Below are positions 1 through 7,156 of a stretch of DNA of 18,842 nt, piece after piece. Below the pieces are notes generated by a model. That model was not told the origin of the DNA, did no database searches, and saw nothing but the letters and a program-made list of their open reading frames with translations. Positions within the stretch are counted from its first letter, which is position 1, and every line of letters starts with the position of its first letter. The position numbers and the translations under genes were made by a program. This DNA is from Flavobacterium psychrophilum (GTDB lineage Bacteria > Bacteroidota > Bacteroidia > Flavobacteriales > Flavobacteriaceae), in assembly GCA_945869365.1 (NCBI GenBank), contig CAMBOW010000030.1, positions 1 through 18,842 on the forward strand, read 5' to 3'.

Positions 1-354
1 CGAGGCGCCGCTGTTGTAAAACGAAATGTCGGCACCCAAAAAGTCGATTTCTTCATTGAAGTCAACTTTTGAAATCTGCTCGGTTCCGTTGCCAATCATA
101 CTCGAAGTTAAATTGGATACACCTTTTTTTGCACCTTCTACATAAGGCAGGTTGTCCAAAGTGAGCGTATAAGAAACGCGCGGTAATTTGTGGTTTTCTA
201 CCACCAATATTTGAAGCCCATTAGGCAAAGTATAGGATTGGGGTTTGCCAATATTGATACTTGGAGCGGGTCCCGGTTTGGGTTGAGTCCTGTTTTGTGC
301 AGTCATATAAAGTGAGATAAACAAGCAAGTGGAAAGGAATAGTATTTTTTTCAT
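1..354 (-). CDS. M16-family peptidase-like protein, non-catalytic partner (partial, 3' end outside window)
   Basis: Reading the minus strand from the ATG at 354 gives 118 codons open to the window edge. The protein begins MKKILFLSTCLFISLY, a signal peptide, followed by a proline-rich stretch and the M16 N-terminal strand YTLPNGLQILVVENHKLPRV. Where active M16 enzymes carry HxxEH, this protein has VSNLTSSMIGNGT, so the zinc site is absent. Such inactive subunits usually pair with an active M16 protein, and the gene directly upstream (6 nt away) encodes the HxxEH partner, so the two probably form an operon and a periplasmic or envelope heterodimer. The C-terminal part is not visible. Family assignment is firm; the partnership is inferred from gene order. 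Confidence 0.85.
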   Translation of the reverse strand, partial: MKKILFLSTCLFISLYMTAQNRTQPKPGPAPSINIGKPQSYTLPNGLQILVVENHKLPRVSYTLTLDNLPYVEGAKKGVSNLTSSMIGNGTEQISKVDFNEEIDFLGADISFYNSGAS

Positions 355-360
355 GGCGCT

Positions 361-1686
361 TTAGTTTTTCGGTTTTTCTTGGGTTGGAAGGTATTCTAAA
401 AGCAAGCGTTGGTTGTTGCCCAAGTATTTTTTGGCTACCGCTTGAATTTCTTCGCGGGTTACCGAACGGTAGGTGTCAATGTCGGTATTGATGAGGTTTA
501 CATCACCATATAACAGATAATAAGAAGCCAAGCTTTCGGCAATTCCTTCTACTGATGCATTGTTGTTTACATATTGGTTTTCAATTTTATTTTTGAGTTT
601 GTCTAATTCTTTGGTCGAAATCAACTCGTTTTGTAACAGAGCAATCTCGGCGTCAAATTCAGTTTGTAAGTCTTTGATGGTAAATGGGGCCAATGGTAAA
701 CCATAAACTACATACATGCCGTGATCTTCTTGGCTAAAGCTGAATGCGCCAATTTGCAAGGCCATTTTTTTCTCGTCGACCAATTTTTTGTACAAGCGCG
801 AACTTTTTCCGTCGCTCAACAAACCCGAAATCATTTCTAAAACACGCGCTTCTCTGGTTTTCATTGAAGGAGTGCGGTAGGCGGTGAGCAACATCGGAAT
901 TTGGATATTCGAATCTTCGTATTGGGCATGAATGGTTTGGGTAATGGATTCCTCGGGAAACTGGGTTTTGGTAAGCTCAGCTCCTCTGGGGATTTGCGCA
1001 TAATATTTTTTTATCCACTCGATGGCTTGGTCTTTTTCAAAATTTCCGGCCACGACCAAAACTGCGTTGTTGGGCACATAGAATTTTTTGTTGAACGCCT
1101 GAAATTCTTGGAGTGTGGCAGCATCCAAATGCTCCATTGACCCAATGGTTTCCCAACGATACGGGTGGTTGGTAAACAAGTTTTTCTTCACCTCTCGGAT
1201 CACGCAACCGTAGGGTTGGTTGTCCATGCGCAAGCGTTTTTCTTCTTTCACCACTTCGTTTTGGGTATCCACACCCACCTGATTAATCACAGGATGCAGC
1301 ATACGTTCGGATTCCATCCACAAGCCCAATTCCAAGCTGTTTGACGGAAACACTTCGTAATAATAGGTACGGTCATCGGAGGTGTTGGCGTTATTCACAC
1401 CGCCATTGCCAGTTACGATTTTCATCCATTCGCCGCGGCCAATGTTTTGCGTTCCTTCAAACAATAAATGTTCAAAAAAGTGAGCAAAGCCGGTGCGATC
1501 GGGCATTTCATCTTTGGCACCCACATGGTACATCACCGAGCTAATTACAACCGGTGCCGATTTGTCTTGGTGTAAAATCACATGTAAGCCGTTGTCAAGG
1601 GTGAACTCTTCAAAGACTACTTTTTGTGCCGTAGCGGCAGTTCCCACTAGTAGTGATGCGCTTAACGTCATAAGGTATTTTTTCAT
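361..1686 (-). CDS. M16 family zinc metallopeptidase (pitrilysin/processing-peptidase type)
   Basis: This 441-residue protein has a signal peptide (about residues 1-20, ending ATAAQ-like) and the inverted zinc motif HFFEH at residues 69-73, with the downstream acidic ligand region NEVVKEEKR at about 143-151. The segment EFTLDNGLHVILHQD is the usual M16 first strand. About 440 residues is normal for the two-domain bacterial subunits. M16 enzymes clamp around peptides and degrade them; the signal peptide suggests a periplasmic site. The next gene on the same strand, 6 nt downstream, is a zinc-less M16 relative, matching the active/inactive pairs of mitochondrial-type processing peptidases. The start is set by the signal peptide. 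The substrate is unknown. Confidence 0.93.
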   Translation of the reverse strand: MKKYLMTLSASLLVGTAATAQKVVFEEFTLDNGLHVILHQDKSAPVVISSVMYHVGAKDEMPDRTGFAHFFEHLLFEGTQNIGRGEWMKIVTGNGGVNNANTSDDRTYYYEVFPSNSLELGLWMESERMLHPVINQVGVDTQNEVVKEEKRLRMDNQPYGCVIREVKKNLFTNHPYRWETIGSMEHLDAATLQEFQAFNKKFYVPNNAVLVVAGNFEKDQAIEWIKKYYAQIPRGAELTKTQFPEESITQTIHAQYEDSNIQIPMLLTAYRTPSMKTREARVLEMISGLLSDGKSSRLYKKLVDEKKMALQIGAFSFSQEDHGMYVVYGLPLAPFTIKDLQTEFDAEIALLQNELISTKELDKLKNKIENQYVNNNASVEGIAESLASYYLLYGDVNLINTDIDTYRSVTREEIQAVAKKYLGNNQRLLLEYLPTQEKPKN

Positions 1687-1752
1687 AAATATTACTAATA
1701 AGTTGCGGTTGATTTCATAAAAAGCAGCTAAAGAAAAGTGCTCTTAGTGCAT

Positions 1753-1760
1753 CAAAAGTA
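1753..1760 (-). promoter_or_regulatory. Putative -7 element for the M16 peptidase pair
   Basis: On the minus strand the sequence reads TACTTTTG, an exact match to the Bacteroidota -7 consensus TAnnTTTG, 66 nt before the M16 start codon. The nearest TTG is about 25 nt upstream, longer than usual, so only the -7 element is claimed. Confidence 0.45.
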
Positions 1761-1853
1761 AGTATTTTTACGGCATTTATTACAGCAAAATTTTCAAATT
1801 CTTAGACAAAATAACGGATGATTTGCCCACAAGAAACTTTTTTTGAGCAAGAG

Positions 1854-1883
1854 TTGTTTGATTGATATTAAGTTGTATATTTG
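1854..1883 (+). promoter_or_regulatory. rplU-rpmA promoter (-33 TTG, -7 TATATTTG)
   Basis: TTG at 1854-1856 is followed by a 19-nt spacer and TATATTTG at 1876-1883, matching the Bacteroidota primary sigma consensus TTG / TAnnTTTG. The expected start near 1890 leaves a leader of about 27 nt before rplU, with no obvious Shine-Dalgarno sequence, as is usual in this phylum. Confidence 0.7.
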
Positions 1884-1916
1884 CGTCCATTTTATAATTA
1901 ACTAAACATCATTGTT

Positions 1917-2342
1917 ATGTACGCAATCGTAGAGATAGCAGGGCAACAATTCAAAGTAAGCAAAGACTTAAAGGTTTATGTTCACCGTTTGGCTAATGAA
2001 GAAGGTTCAAAAGTTTCTTTTGACAAAGTTCTTTTATTAGACAATAACGGAAACATTACTTTAGGCGCCCCAGCTATAGAAGGTGCTTCAGTAGAAGCCA
2101 AAGTGTTACAACACTTAAAAGGAGACAAAGTAATCGTTTTCAAAAAGAAAAGAAGAAAAGGATTCAAAAAGAGAAACGGGCACAGACAGTACCTTACTCA
2201 AATTGTAATTGAAGGTATTTCTGCCTCAGGAGCTAAAAAAGCTGCTCCAAAAAAAGCAGTAGTTGAAGCAGTTGCAGAAGAAGTAGAAGCGCCAAAAGTA
2301 AAAAAAGCGCCAAAAGCTAAAAAAGAAGATACACAAGAATAA
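1917..2342 (+). CDS. rplU: 50S ribosomal protein L21, with C-terminal extension
   Basis: The first 100 residues, starting MYAIVEIAGQQFKV and including the basic KKKRRKGFKKRNGHRQ stretch, are a classic L21, which binds 23S rRNA in the large subunit. The protein is 141 residues, about 40 longer than the E. coli form; residues from about 103 on are a low-complexity Ala/Lys/Glu tail (AAPKKAVVEAVAEEVEAPK-like) typical of Flavobacteriia L21 proteins. It lies 23 nt upstream of rpmA, the usual bacterial rplU-rpmA operon, with its own promoter upstream. The ATG is the canonical L21 start. Function is certain; the tail's role is unknown. Confidence 0.98.
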   Translation: MYAIVEIAGQQFKVSKDLKVYVHRLANEEGSKVSFDKVLLLDNNGNITLGAPAIEGASVEAKVLQHLKGDKVIVFKKKRRKGFKKRNGHRQYLTQIVIEGISASGAKKAAPKKAVVEAVAEEVEAPKVKKAPKAKKEDTQE

Positions 2343-2365
2343 TAACAATATAAAACGAATACGTC

Positions 2366-2626
2366 ATGGCTCACAAGAAAGGTGTCGGTAGTTCCAAGAA
2401 TGGTAGAGAATCAGAATCGAAACGTTTAGGCGTAAAGATTTTTGGTGGACAAGCTGCTATTGCAGGGAACATCATCGTAAGACAAAGAGGTTCTAAACAC
2501 AATCCAGGCGAAAATGTGTACATCAGTAAAGATCACACATTACACGCTAAAGTAGACGGAGTTGTGAAGTTCCAAAAGAAAAAAGACAACAAATCCTATG
2601 TTTCTATCGAAGCTTTCGAAGCATAA
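2366..2626 (+). CDS. rpmA: 50S ribosomal protein L27
   Basis: The 86-residue product begins [20 protein letters not shown] and contains [21 protein letters not shown], the signature of L27, whose flexible N-terminus reaches the peptidyl transferase centre. It starts directly with AHKKG, so it has no cleavable N-terminal extension of the kind known in Firmicutes. Length and start fit the family. It is the second gene of the rplU operon and is followed 17 nt later by a strong terminator. Confidence 0.98.
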   Translation: MAHKKGVGSSKNGRESESKRLGVKIFGGQAAIAGNIIVRQRGSKHNPGENVYISKDHTLHAKVDGVVKFQKKKDNKSYVSIEAFEA

Positions 2627-2643
2627 GAAGTAGTACCATTTTC

Positions 2644-2678
2644 AAAAAAGCCCATTCGGATTCGAATGGGCTTTTTTT
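2644..2678 (+). terminator. Intrinsic terminator of rplU-rpmA
   Basis: A 15-bp perfect stem (2644-2658 with 2663-2677, core GCCCATTCG/CGAATGGGC) and a 4-nt loop are followed by a T-run. The A-tract on the 5' side makes it potentially bidirectional, but only the plus-strand operon ends here. Confidence 0.93.
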
Positions 2679-2802
2679 GTTCCAAACATTTGGGAGTTCG
2701 TTGGTGGTGCTTAGTTCACTAGAAACCGGGCAATTTATTTAGGGTAATTTTTTAAATACAACTCATGTTGTTTAAAAAAAAAGTAAAAAAACTACAAATT
2801 AC

Positions 2803-2832
2803 TTGGCTGTTTAATTTTATTAGTTACTTTTA
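2803..2832 (+). promoter_or_regulatory. Putative promoter of the TonB-C-like membrane protein gene
   Basis: TTG at 2803-2805, a 19-nt spacer and TACTTTTA at 2825-2832 (one mismatch to TAnnTTTG). The predicted leader is about 70 nt, very AT-rich, up to the ATG at 2910. Confidence 0.45.
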
Positions 2833-2909
2833 CGTAAACTTAATGTTAATTTAATGTTACCAAATTGAATTATAAGTTAAGTAATTATTAACAAGTAAAA
2901 AATTGAATT

Positions 2910-3416
2910 ATGAAAAACACAAACAACAACAAAAGAAAATCAATTTTAAGTAACGTTCTTTTTATTGCAATATTAATGATTGCTTTAGTTTTTAGTCAAA
3001 ATATGTCGTCAAAAACAGTCAAGTCTTTAGAATTTAAACACATTACAGACACGGTTAAAACCAAAAAAGCAAATTTACAGGGAGCAGAAGCAAAAAAAGT
3101 TAACGTAGAATTAAGTGAACTTCAAAAAATTGCTCAATACCCTGGAGGTTTAGAAAAGTTTTATGCCAAAATCAATGCGAAGTTTAGCAATTCAGAAATG
3201 GATTACGAAGGATTTGCTAAAATCAATGTCTCATTTGTAATTGAAAAAGACGGCAGCATGAGTGCAATTACAGTAAATGACCAAGCCATGAGCAACAACA
3301 TGAAAAAAAGCATTGAACGCATGCTTAAATCAATTAAAACAAAATGGATTCCGGCGATTATTAAAGACCAACCGGTGAGAACTGAGTATCAACTTGCTTT
3401 GGTGTTTAATGATTAA
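2910..3416 (+). CDS. Small inner-membrane-anchored protein with TonB C-terminal-like domain
   Basis: The 168-residue protein has a basic N-terminus (MKNTNNNKRKS), one membrane segment at about residues 13-30 and no lipobox. The C-terminal part resembles the TonB C-terminal domain of Bacteroidota energy transducers: YPGGLEKFYAKINAKF, then KINVSFVIEKDGSMSAI and WIPAIIKDQPVRTEYQLALVFN, in the order seen in the family (PGG, xVxFxVxxDGSI, KWxPxxxxGxPVRxxxxxPxxF). It lacks the long Pro/Lys periplasm-spanning linker of a true TonB, and no exbB or exbD is nearby. It may be a stand-alone TonB-C domain protein rather than a working energy transducer. Single gene with its own promoter and terminator. 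Confidence 0.72.
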   Translation: MKNTNNNKRKSILSNVLFIAILMIALVFSQNMSSKTVKSLEFKHITDTVKTKKANLQGAEAKKVNVELSELQKIAQYPGGLEKFYAKINAKFSNSEMDYEGFAKINVSFVIEKDGSMSAITVNDQAMSNNMKKSIERMLKSIKTKWIPAIIKDQPVRTEYQLALVFND

Positions 3417-3438
3417 TTATCATTTAACTTATATAATC

Positions 3439-3464
3439 AAAAACCCTTAAAATCTAAGGGTTTT
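3439..3464 (+). terminator. Intrinsic terminator after the TonB-C-like gene
   Basis: A 10-bp stem AAAACCCTTA/TAAGGGTTTT (3440-3449 with 3455-3464) with a 5-nt loop, 23 nt after the stop codon at 3416. Confidence 0.8.
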
Positions 3465-3508
3465 ATCATGCTTGCTGGTCTGCTTAGCTTTTATTAAAAT
3501 TGAATTGA

Positions 3509-3566
3509 GAATCACCGCCACTTATTTTAGCAACTAGCTAAAATGAATTCCGAAGCGTCGTGATTC
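3509..3566. other. Nested inverted repeats in a gene-free stretch (possible structured RNA)
   Basis: The stretch between terminators (3465-3622) contains no convincing gene. It holds an outer 7-bp inverted repeat GAATCAC/GTGATTC (3509-3515 with 3560-3566), which can be extended by CGC/GCG across a 2-nt bulge, enclosing an 8-bp hairpin ATTTTAGC/GCTAAAAT (3524-3531 with 3537-3544). A further small TCCC/GGGA hairpin lies at 3576-3591. No good promoter was found (a TAGCTTTT at 3485-3492 lacks a well-placed TTG), so transcription is not shown. Confidence 0.35.
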
Positions 3567-3622
3567 AAACATTGGTCCCGAAACTTAGGGATTATATAAT
3601 TCGTGCATTCGTAGCAAAAAAC

Positions 3623-3652
3623 AAAAAACCCTTACAGCGATGTAAGGGTTTT
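3623..3652 (-). terminator. Intrinsic terminator of ahcY
   Basis: A 12-bp stem AAAACCCTTACA/TGTAAGGGTTTT (3625-3636 with 3641-3652), loop GCGA. On the minus strand it is followed by a long T-rich run (to about 3616) and sits 22 nt after the ahcY stop codon. It could also stop plus-strand transcription. Confidence 0.85.
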
Positions 3653-3673
3653 ATCTTAATACTAAATTCGTAA

Positions 3674-4990
3674 CTAGTATCTGTAGTACTCTGGCTTAAA
3701 TGGCCCTTTAACGGCTACGCCAATGTAGGCGGCTTGATCGTCACGTAAAGTTTCTAATTCAACACCTAGTTTTTCTAAATGTAAGAATGCTACTTTTTCA
3801 TCTAAATGCTTAGGTAACATATACACTTCATTTTTGTAGGCGGCGATGTTTGTCCATAATTCAATTTGAGCTAAGGTTTGGTTTGTAAATGAGTTACTCA
3901 TTACAAAGCTAGGGTGTCCGGTGGCACAACCCAAATTCACCAAACGACCTTCGGCCAAGATAAGAATATCTTTTCCAGCAATAGTATATTTGTCAACTTG
4001 TGGTTTAATTTCAATTTTTGATGCACCGTGGTTTTTGTTTAACCAAGCCATGTCAATTTCGTTATCGAAATGACCAATGTTACAAACGATAGTTTTGTCT
4101 TTCATTTGTTCGAAATGAGAACCCAAAACGATGTCTTTATTTCCAGTTGTTGTGATGATGATATCAGCATTTCCAACAACAGTGTTTAATTTCTTCACTT
4201 CAAATCCGTCCATTGCGGCTTGCAAAGCACAAATTGGATCAATTTCAGTAACAGTTACAATAGAACCCGCTCCTCTAAAAGAGGCTGCAGTTCCTTTACC
4301 CACGTCGCCGTATCCACATACTACTACGCGTTTTCCGGCCAACATAAGGTCAGTAGCTCTTCGAATGGCATCAACCGCCGATTCTTTACAGCCGTATTTG
4401 TTGTCAAATTTAGATTTAGTCACCGAGTCATTTACGTTGATTGCCGGCATAAACAAGGTGCCATTTTTCATGCGCTCGTACAAACGGTGAACGCCTGTAG
4501 TCGTTTCTTCTGACAATCCTTTTATTCCGTCAATCAATTCTGGGTAACGGTCAAAAACCATATTGGTCAAATCACCTCCGTCGTCCAAGATCATATTCAA
4601 GGGTTTGCGGTCTTCGCCAAAGAATAAAGTTTGCTCAATACACCAGTCAAAATCTTCTTCGTTTAGTCCTTTCCAGGCATACACCTGAATACCTGCTGCG
4701 GCAATGGCAGCTGCGGCTTGGTCTTGGGTTGAGAAAATATTACAAGAGCTCCAAGTAACTTCAGCGCCCAAGGCTATTAAGGTTTCAATTAATACCGCCG
4801 TTTGAATGGTCATGTGCAAACAGCCAGCAATACGAGCTCCTTTTAAGGGTTGTTCATTTTTGTATTCGCTGCGCAAAGCCATTAATCCTGGCATTTCAGC
4901 TTCAGCCAATTCAATTTCTTTTCTTCCCCAAGCTGCCAAGGAAATGTCTTTTACTTTGTAGGCCACATAACGCATAGTTGTCGTACTCAT
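3674..4990 (-). CDS. ahcY: Adenosylhomocysteinase (S-adenosyl-L-homocysteine hydrolase)
   Basis: The enzyme reversibly splits S-adenosylhomocysteine to adenosine and homocysteine, clearing the product inhibitor of methyltransferases; it is cytosolic and keeps a tightly bound NAD. The 438-residue protein shows the substrate-domain motif [13 protein letters not shown] (59-71), [15 protein letters not shown] (82-96), the active-site segment [11 protein letters not shown] (191-201), the Rossmann motif GYGDVGKG (226-233) and the family-typical C-terminus KPEYYRY. It lacks the roughly 40-residue insertion present in some bacterial enzymes. A Met6 start (MRYVAYKV) is possible. Single-gene unit with a terminator; it diverges from the phosphopantetheinyl transferase operon. 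Confidence 0.97.
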   Translation of the reverse strand: MSTTTMRYVAYKVKDISLAAWGRKEIELAEAEMPGLMALRSEYKNEQPLKGARIAGCLHMTIQTAVLIETLIALGAEVTWSSCNIFSTQDQAAAAIAAAGIQVYAWKGLNEEDFDWCIEQTLFFGEDRKPLNMILDDGGDLTNMVFDRYPELIDGIKGLSEETTTGVHRLYERMKNGTLFMPAINVNDSVTKSKFDNKYGCKESAVDAIRRATDLMLAGKRVVVCGYGDVGKGTAASFRGAGSIVTVTEIDPICALQAAMDGFEVKKLNTVVGNADIIITTTGNKDIVLGSHFEQMKDKTIVCNIGHFDNEIDMAWLNKNHGASKIEIKPQVDKYTIAGKDILILAEGRLVNLGCATGHPSFVMSNSFTNQTLAQIELWTNIAAYKNEVYMLPKHLDEKVAFLHLEKLGVELETLRDDQAAYIGVAVKGPFKPEYYRY

Positions 4991-5004
4991 TTATAGTATA
5001 TTTG
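4978..5004 (+). promoter_or_regulatory. Putative promoter for the 5182-9626 operon, within the ahcY 5' end
   Basis: TTG at 4978-4980, a 16-nt spacer and an exact TATATTTG at 4997-5004 on the plus strand. It is the best TAnnTTTG upstream of 5182 and would give a leader of about 170 nt. The spacer is a little short and part of it lies inside the ahcY coding sequence, so the call is tentative. Confidence 0.35.
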
Positions 5005-5021
5005 TATTTGAAAATTTTGGG

Positions 5022-5029
5022 CAAATTTA
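5022..5029 (-). promoter_or_regulatory. Putative -7 element of ahcY
   Basis: On the minus strand TAAATTTG matches TAnnTTTG, 31 nt before the ahcY start. No exact TTG is found at the usual upstream distance. Confidence 0.45.
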
Positions 5030-5181
5030 GACAATAACTTAGGATTTAAAAAATATTTAAACTGATTTATGAGTTGTTTACCCCCGTAATCGGTTAATTT
5101 TCAACAAAATATTTTAAAATTGTTACGGCAGCCGCTAATTCTATTTGACGAAAACGTTTTTGAAAATCCCCCGCTTTAGTT

Positions 5182-5814
5182 ATGCCTTTGTATTTGCATT
5201 CATATCCCAACGCACACACCCAACTATTGGTTTGGTCAATTGACGAGCCCAAATCGGTTTTGTCTGCCAATGTTGAGCTCACTGCACTTAGCCAACAACG
5301 GCTACATTCGATGAAATCCGACTTACACCAACGCGCTTTTTTGAGCGTGCGCCAATTGCTTTTACACTTGGGCTACACCGATGCCGATTTGTATTATGAC
5401 GCGACCGGCAAACCGCATTTGCACGACCGAAAATTCATCTCCATTTCGCATTCGCACCAATTGGCAGTTGTAATCGTGAGCAATCAAGCGGTGGGCGTTG
5501 ATGTAGAATTAGTCCGTGATAAAGTGGCGAAAATTGGGCCTAAATTTTGTGCAACAGAATTGCAGTTTTTAGCTCCCGATTTAACAACCGAGACCGAACG
5601 CCTTACGGTAATTTGGGGCGCCAAAGAAGCGGTATTCAAAGAAGTCAATCGCGAAGGGATTAGTTTTAAAAATCATATTTTTGTGGCACCATTTGATTTA
5701 AATACGCAAGAAACTACTGCCACACTAGTCCTTGATTCAAAGCCGAGACAATTCGCAGTACAGTATCAACTCCTTGCCAACTATGCGTTGGTCTACACAT
5801 TTGAAACCACCTGA
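5182..5814 (+). CDS. 4'-phosphopantetheinyl transferase superfamily protein (Sfp type)
   Basis: Enzymes of this family move the phosphopantetheine arm of coenzyme A to a serine of carrier proteins. Residues match the Sfp-type layout: GKPHL (76-80), SISHSHQLAVVIVSN (87-101), the magnesium-binding VGVDVE (Asp107, Glu109) and WGAKEAVFK (145-153, the WxxKEA motif). At 210 residues it is a normal length. Its stop TGA overlaps the next ATG by one base (TGATG), so it is translationally coupled to the GGGP synthase-like gene. Whether it acts on fatty-acid ACP or on a secondary-metabolite carrier cannot be told; no carrier-protein gene is in the window. The start is the first ATG after a stretch without other good starts. 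Confidence 0.92.
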   Translation: MPLYLHSYPNAHTQLLVWSIDEPKSVLSANVELTALSQQRLHSMKSDLHQRAFLSVRQLLLHLGYTDADLYYDATGKPHLHDRKFISISHSHQLAVVIVSNQAVGVDVELVRDKVAKIGPKFCATELQFLAPDLTTETERLTVIWGAKEAVFKEVNREGISFKNHIFVAPFDLNTQETTATLVLDSKPRQFAVQYQLLANYALVYTFETT

Positions 5815-6533
5815 TGCACCAACTCTACGCCCAACTTTGTCTGAACAAAGCCAACGGAATTAAACAGTTGGCCATATTACTAGATCCCGAAAAAATAAAT
5901 TGGGATACCTGGACTACAACAGTGCAAGCCATTCTACATTCGCCAGCAAAACTTGTTTTGGTTGGTGGAAGCAACCACGGTACCTTGGCAGTAGATCAGT
6001 TGGTACAAGCGTTAAAAAAAGCAATCGACTTGCCTGTGGTTTTATTCCCGGGACATGCCTCTCAAGTTTCTGCTCATGCCGATGCCATTTTGTATTTGAG
6101 TTTGCTCTCGGGCCGCAATCCCGATTATTTAATTCAACAACAAGTTGATGCAGTACCTGCCCTGATGCAACTGGATCTCGAGGTGATTTCTACGGGCTAT
6201 TTGCTCATCGAAAGCGGACATGAAACGAGTGTGGAGCGCATTAGTCAAACCAAACCAATAGCTCGAAACCAAGTTGATTTGGCTGTGCATACTGCCAAGG
6301 CAGGTGAATATTTAGGGTCCAAACTCGTCTATTTGGAAGCCGGAAGTGGCGCTCAATTTCCCGTGCCAATCGACATGATACAAGCTGTGTCAAAGGCAAT
6401 CGCGGTGCCGCTCATTGTGGGCGGAGGACTTCGTTCGCAGCGAGAAATTCAAGCGGCCTTTGATGCCGGAGCCGACATTGTGGTAATAGGAACTGCTTTT
6501 GAAGAAGATCCTCAATTCTTTGCTTCATGGTAG
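5814..6533 (+). CDS. Geranylgeranylglyceryl/heptaprenylglyceryl phosphate synthase family protein
   Basis: This TIM-barrel family joins sn-glycerol-1-phosphate to a polyprenyl diphosphate, the first committed ether-lipid step in archaea; homologues occur in Bacteroidota and Firmicutes (PcrB). Visible motifs are LLDPEK (22-27), LVLVGGSNHG (47-56), FPGHASQVSAHADAILYLSLLSGRNP (split near 78-103), ISTGYLLIESG (125-135), YLEAGSGA (173-180) and the phosphate-binding GGGLRS (203-208) with IGTAFEED near the C-terminus. Length 239 is typical. It overlaps its neighbours at both ends (1 nt and 7 nt), so it is co-translated with the phosphopantetheinyl transferase and the PnuC gene. The prenyl chain length used cannot be read from the sequence by eye. 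Confidence 0.93.
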   Translation: MHQLYAQLCLNKANGIKQLAILLDPEKINWDTWTTTVQAILHSPAKLVLVGGSNHGTLAVDQLVQALKKAIDLPVVLFPGHASQVSAHADAILYLSLLSGRNPDYLIQQQVDAVPALMQLDLEVISTGYLLIESGHETSVERISQTKPIARNQVDLAVHTAKAGEYLGSKLVYLEAGSGAQFPVPIDMIQAVSKAIAVPLIVGGGLRSQREIQAAFDAGADIVVIGTAFEEDPQFFASW

Positions 6534-7156
6534 AATTTTTATTTGCCCAATATGCCAAGTACCCAACCTATGAAATTGCCTTGGAACTTACTGCCATTTT
6601 CTTTGGGTTGTGGAGCGTATGGGCCGCCAAAAAAAACACCATTGCCGTTTTTCCTACAGGCATAATCAATACCGCCATTTATGTGTATTTGTTGTGGAAA
6701 TGGCACCTCCTGGGCGATATGCTCATCAATGCCTATTATGTAGTGATGAGTGTTTACGGTTGGATCCTTTGGACCCGAAAAGATGCCCAACAAAACGAAT
6801 TACCCATCACGCGCATGCAGCCAAAGGAATACGTGTATTCGGGCTTGCTTTTTGTCGCTGCAGTTGTATTTGTGGTGTTGGTGTATTTATTTTTCGGAAA
6901 ATTTACCCATTGGACATCCTATGTGGATACGCTTGTAACCGGCATCTTTTTTGTAGGAATGTGGCTCATGGCCCGGCGAAAAATAGAAAATTGGCTCTTT
7001 TGGATTGCAGGTGATCTGATTTCCATTCCCTTATATTTTGCAAAAGGTTATACCTTTACCAGCATCCAATACCTAATTTTTACTATCATTGCCCTCTACG
7101 GTTATCTCGCATGGAAGAACAACTTAAACAACAGCCCACGAGCCTCATCAAAATAG
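6527..7156 (+). CDS. pnuC: PnuC-family vitamin transporter (nicotinamide riboside or thiamine)
   Basis: A 209-residue hydrophobic protein with about seven membrane segments and PnuC-family motifs: TAIFFGLWSVWAAKKN, the segment YVYLLWKWHLLGDMLINAYY and SVYGWILW in the first half, and WIAGDLISIPLYFAKGY with YLAWK near the end. PnuC proteins facilitate diffusion of pyridine nucleosides across the inner membrane, with trapping by a kinase. In Bacteroidota a related subgroup (PnuT) imports thiamine and sits near TPP riboswitches, as this one does (riboswitch 2.5 kb downstream). It overlaps the preceding gene by 7 nt and the following kinase gene by 46 nt, so transporter and kinase are coupled. Family certain; substrate open. 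Confidence 0.9.
   Translation: MVEFLFAQYAKYPTYEIALELTAIFFGLWSVWAAKKNTIAVFPTGIINTAIYVYLLWKWHLLGDMLINAYYVVMSVYGWILWTRKDAQQNELPITRMQPKEYVYSGLLFVAAVVFVVLVYLFFGKFTHWTSYVDTLVTGIFFVGMWLMARRKIENWLFWIAGDLISIPLYFAKGYTFTSIQYLIFTIIALYGYLAWKNNLNNSPRASSK

Noticed and set aside
2221..2330. Imperfect Ala/Lys repeats at the end of rplU as a functional repeat element
   Set aside because: They are low-complexity tail codons typical of Flavobacteriia L21 and not a regular DNA repeat.
4131..4490. 119-codon open frame on the plus strand inside ahcY
   Set aside because: Antisense shadow of a firmly identified gene; no start signals or recognisable domain.
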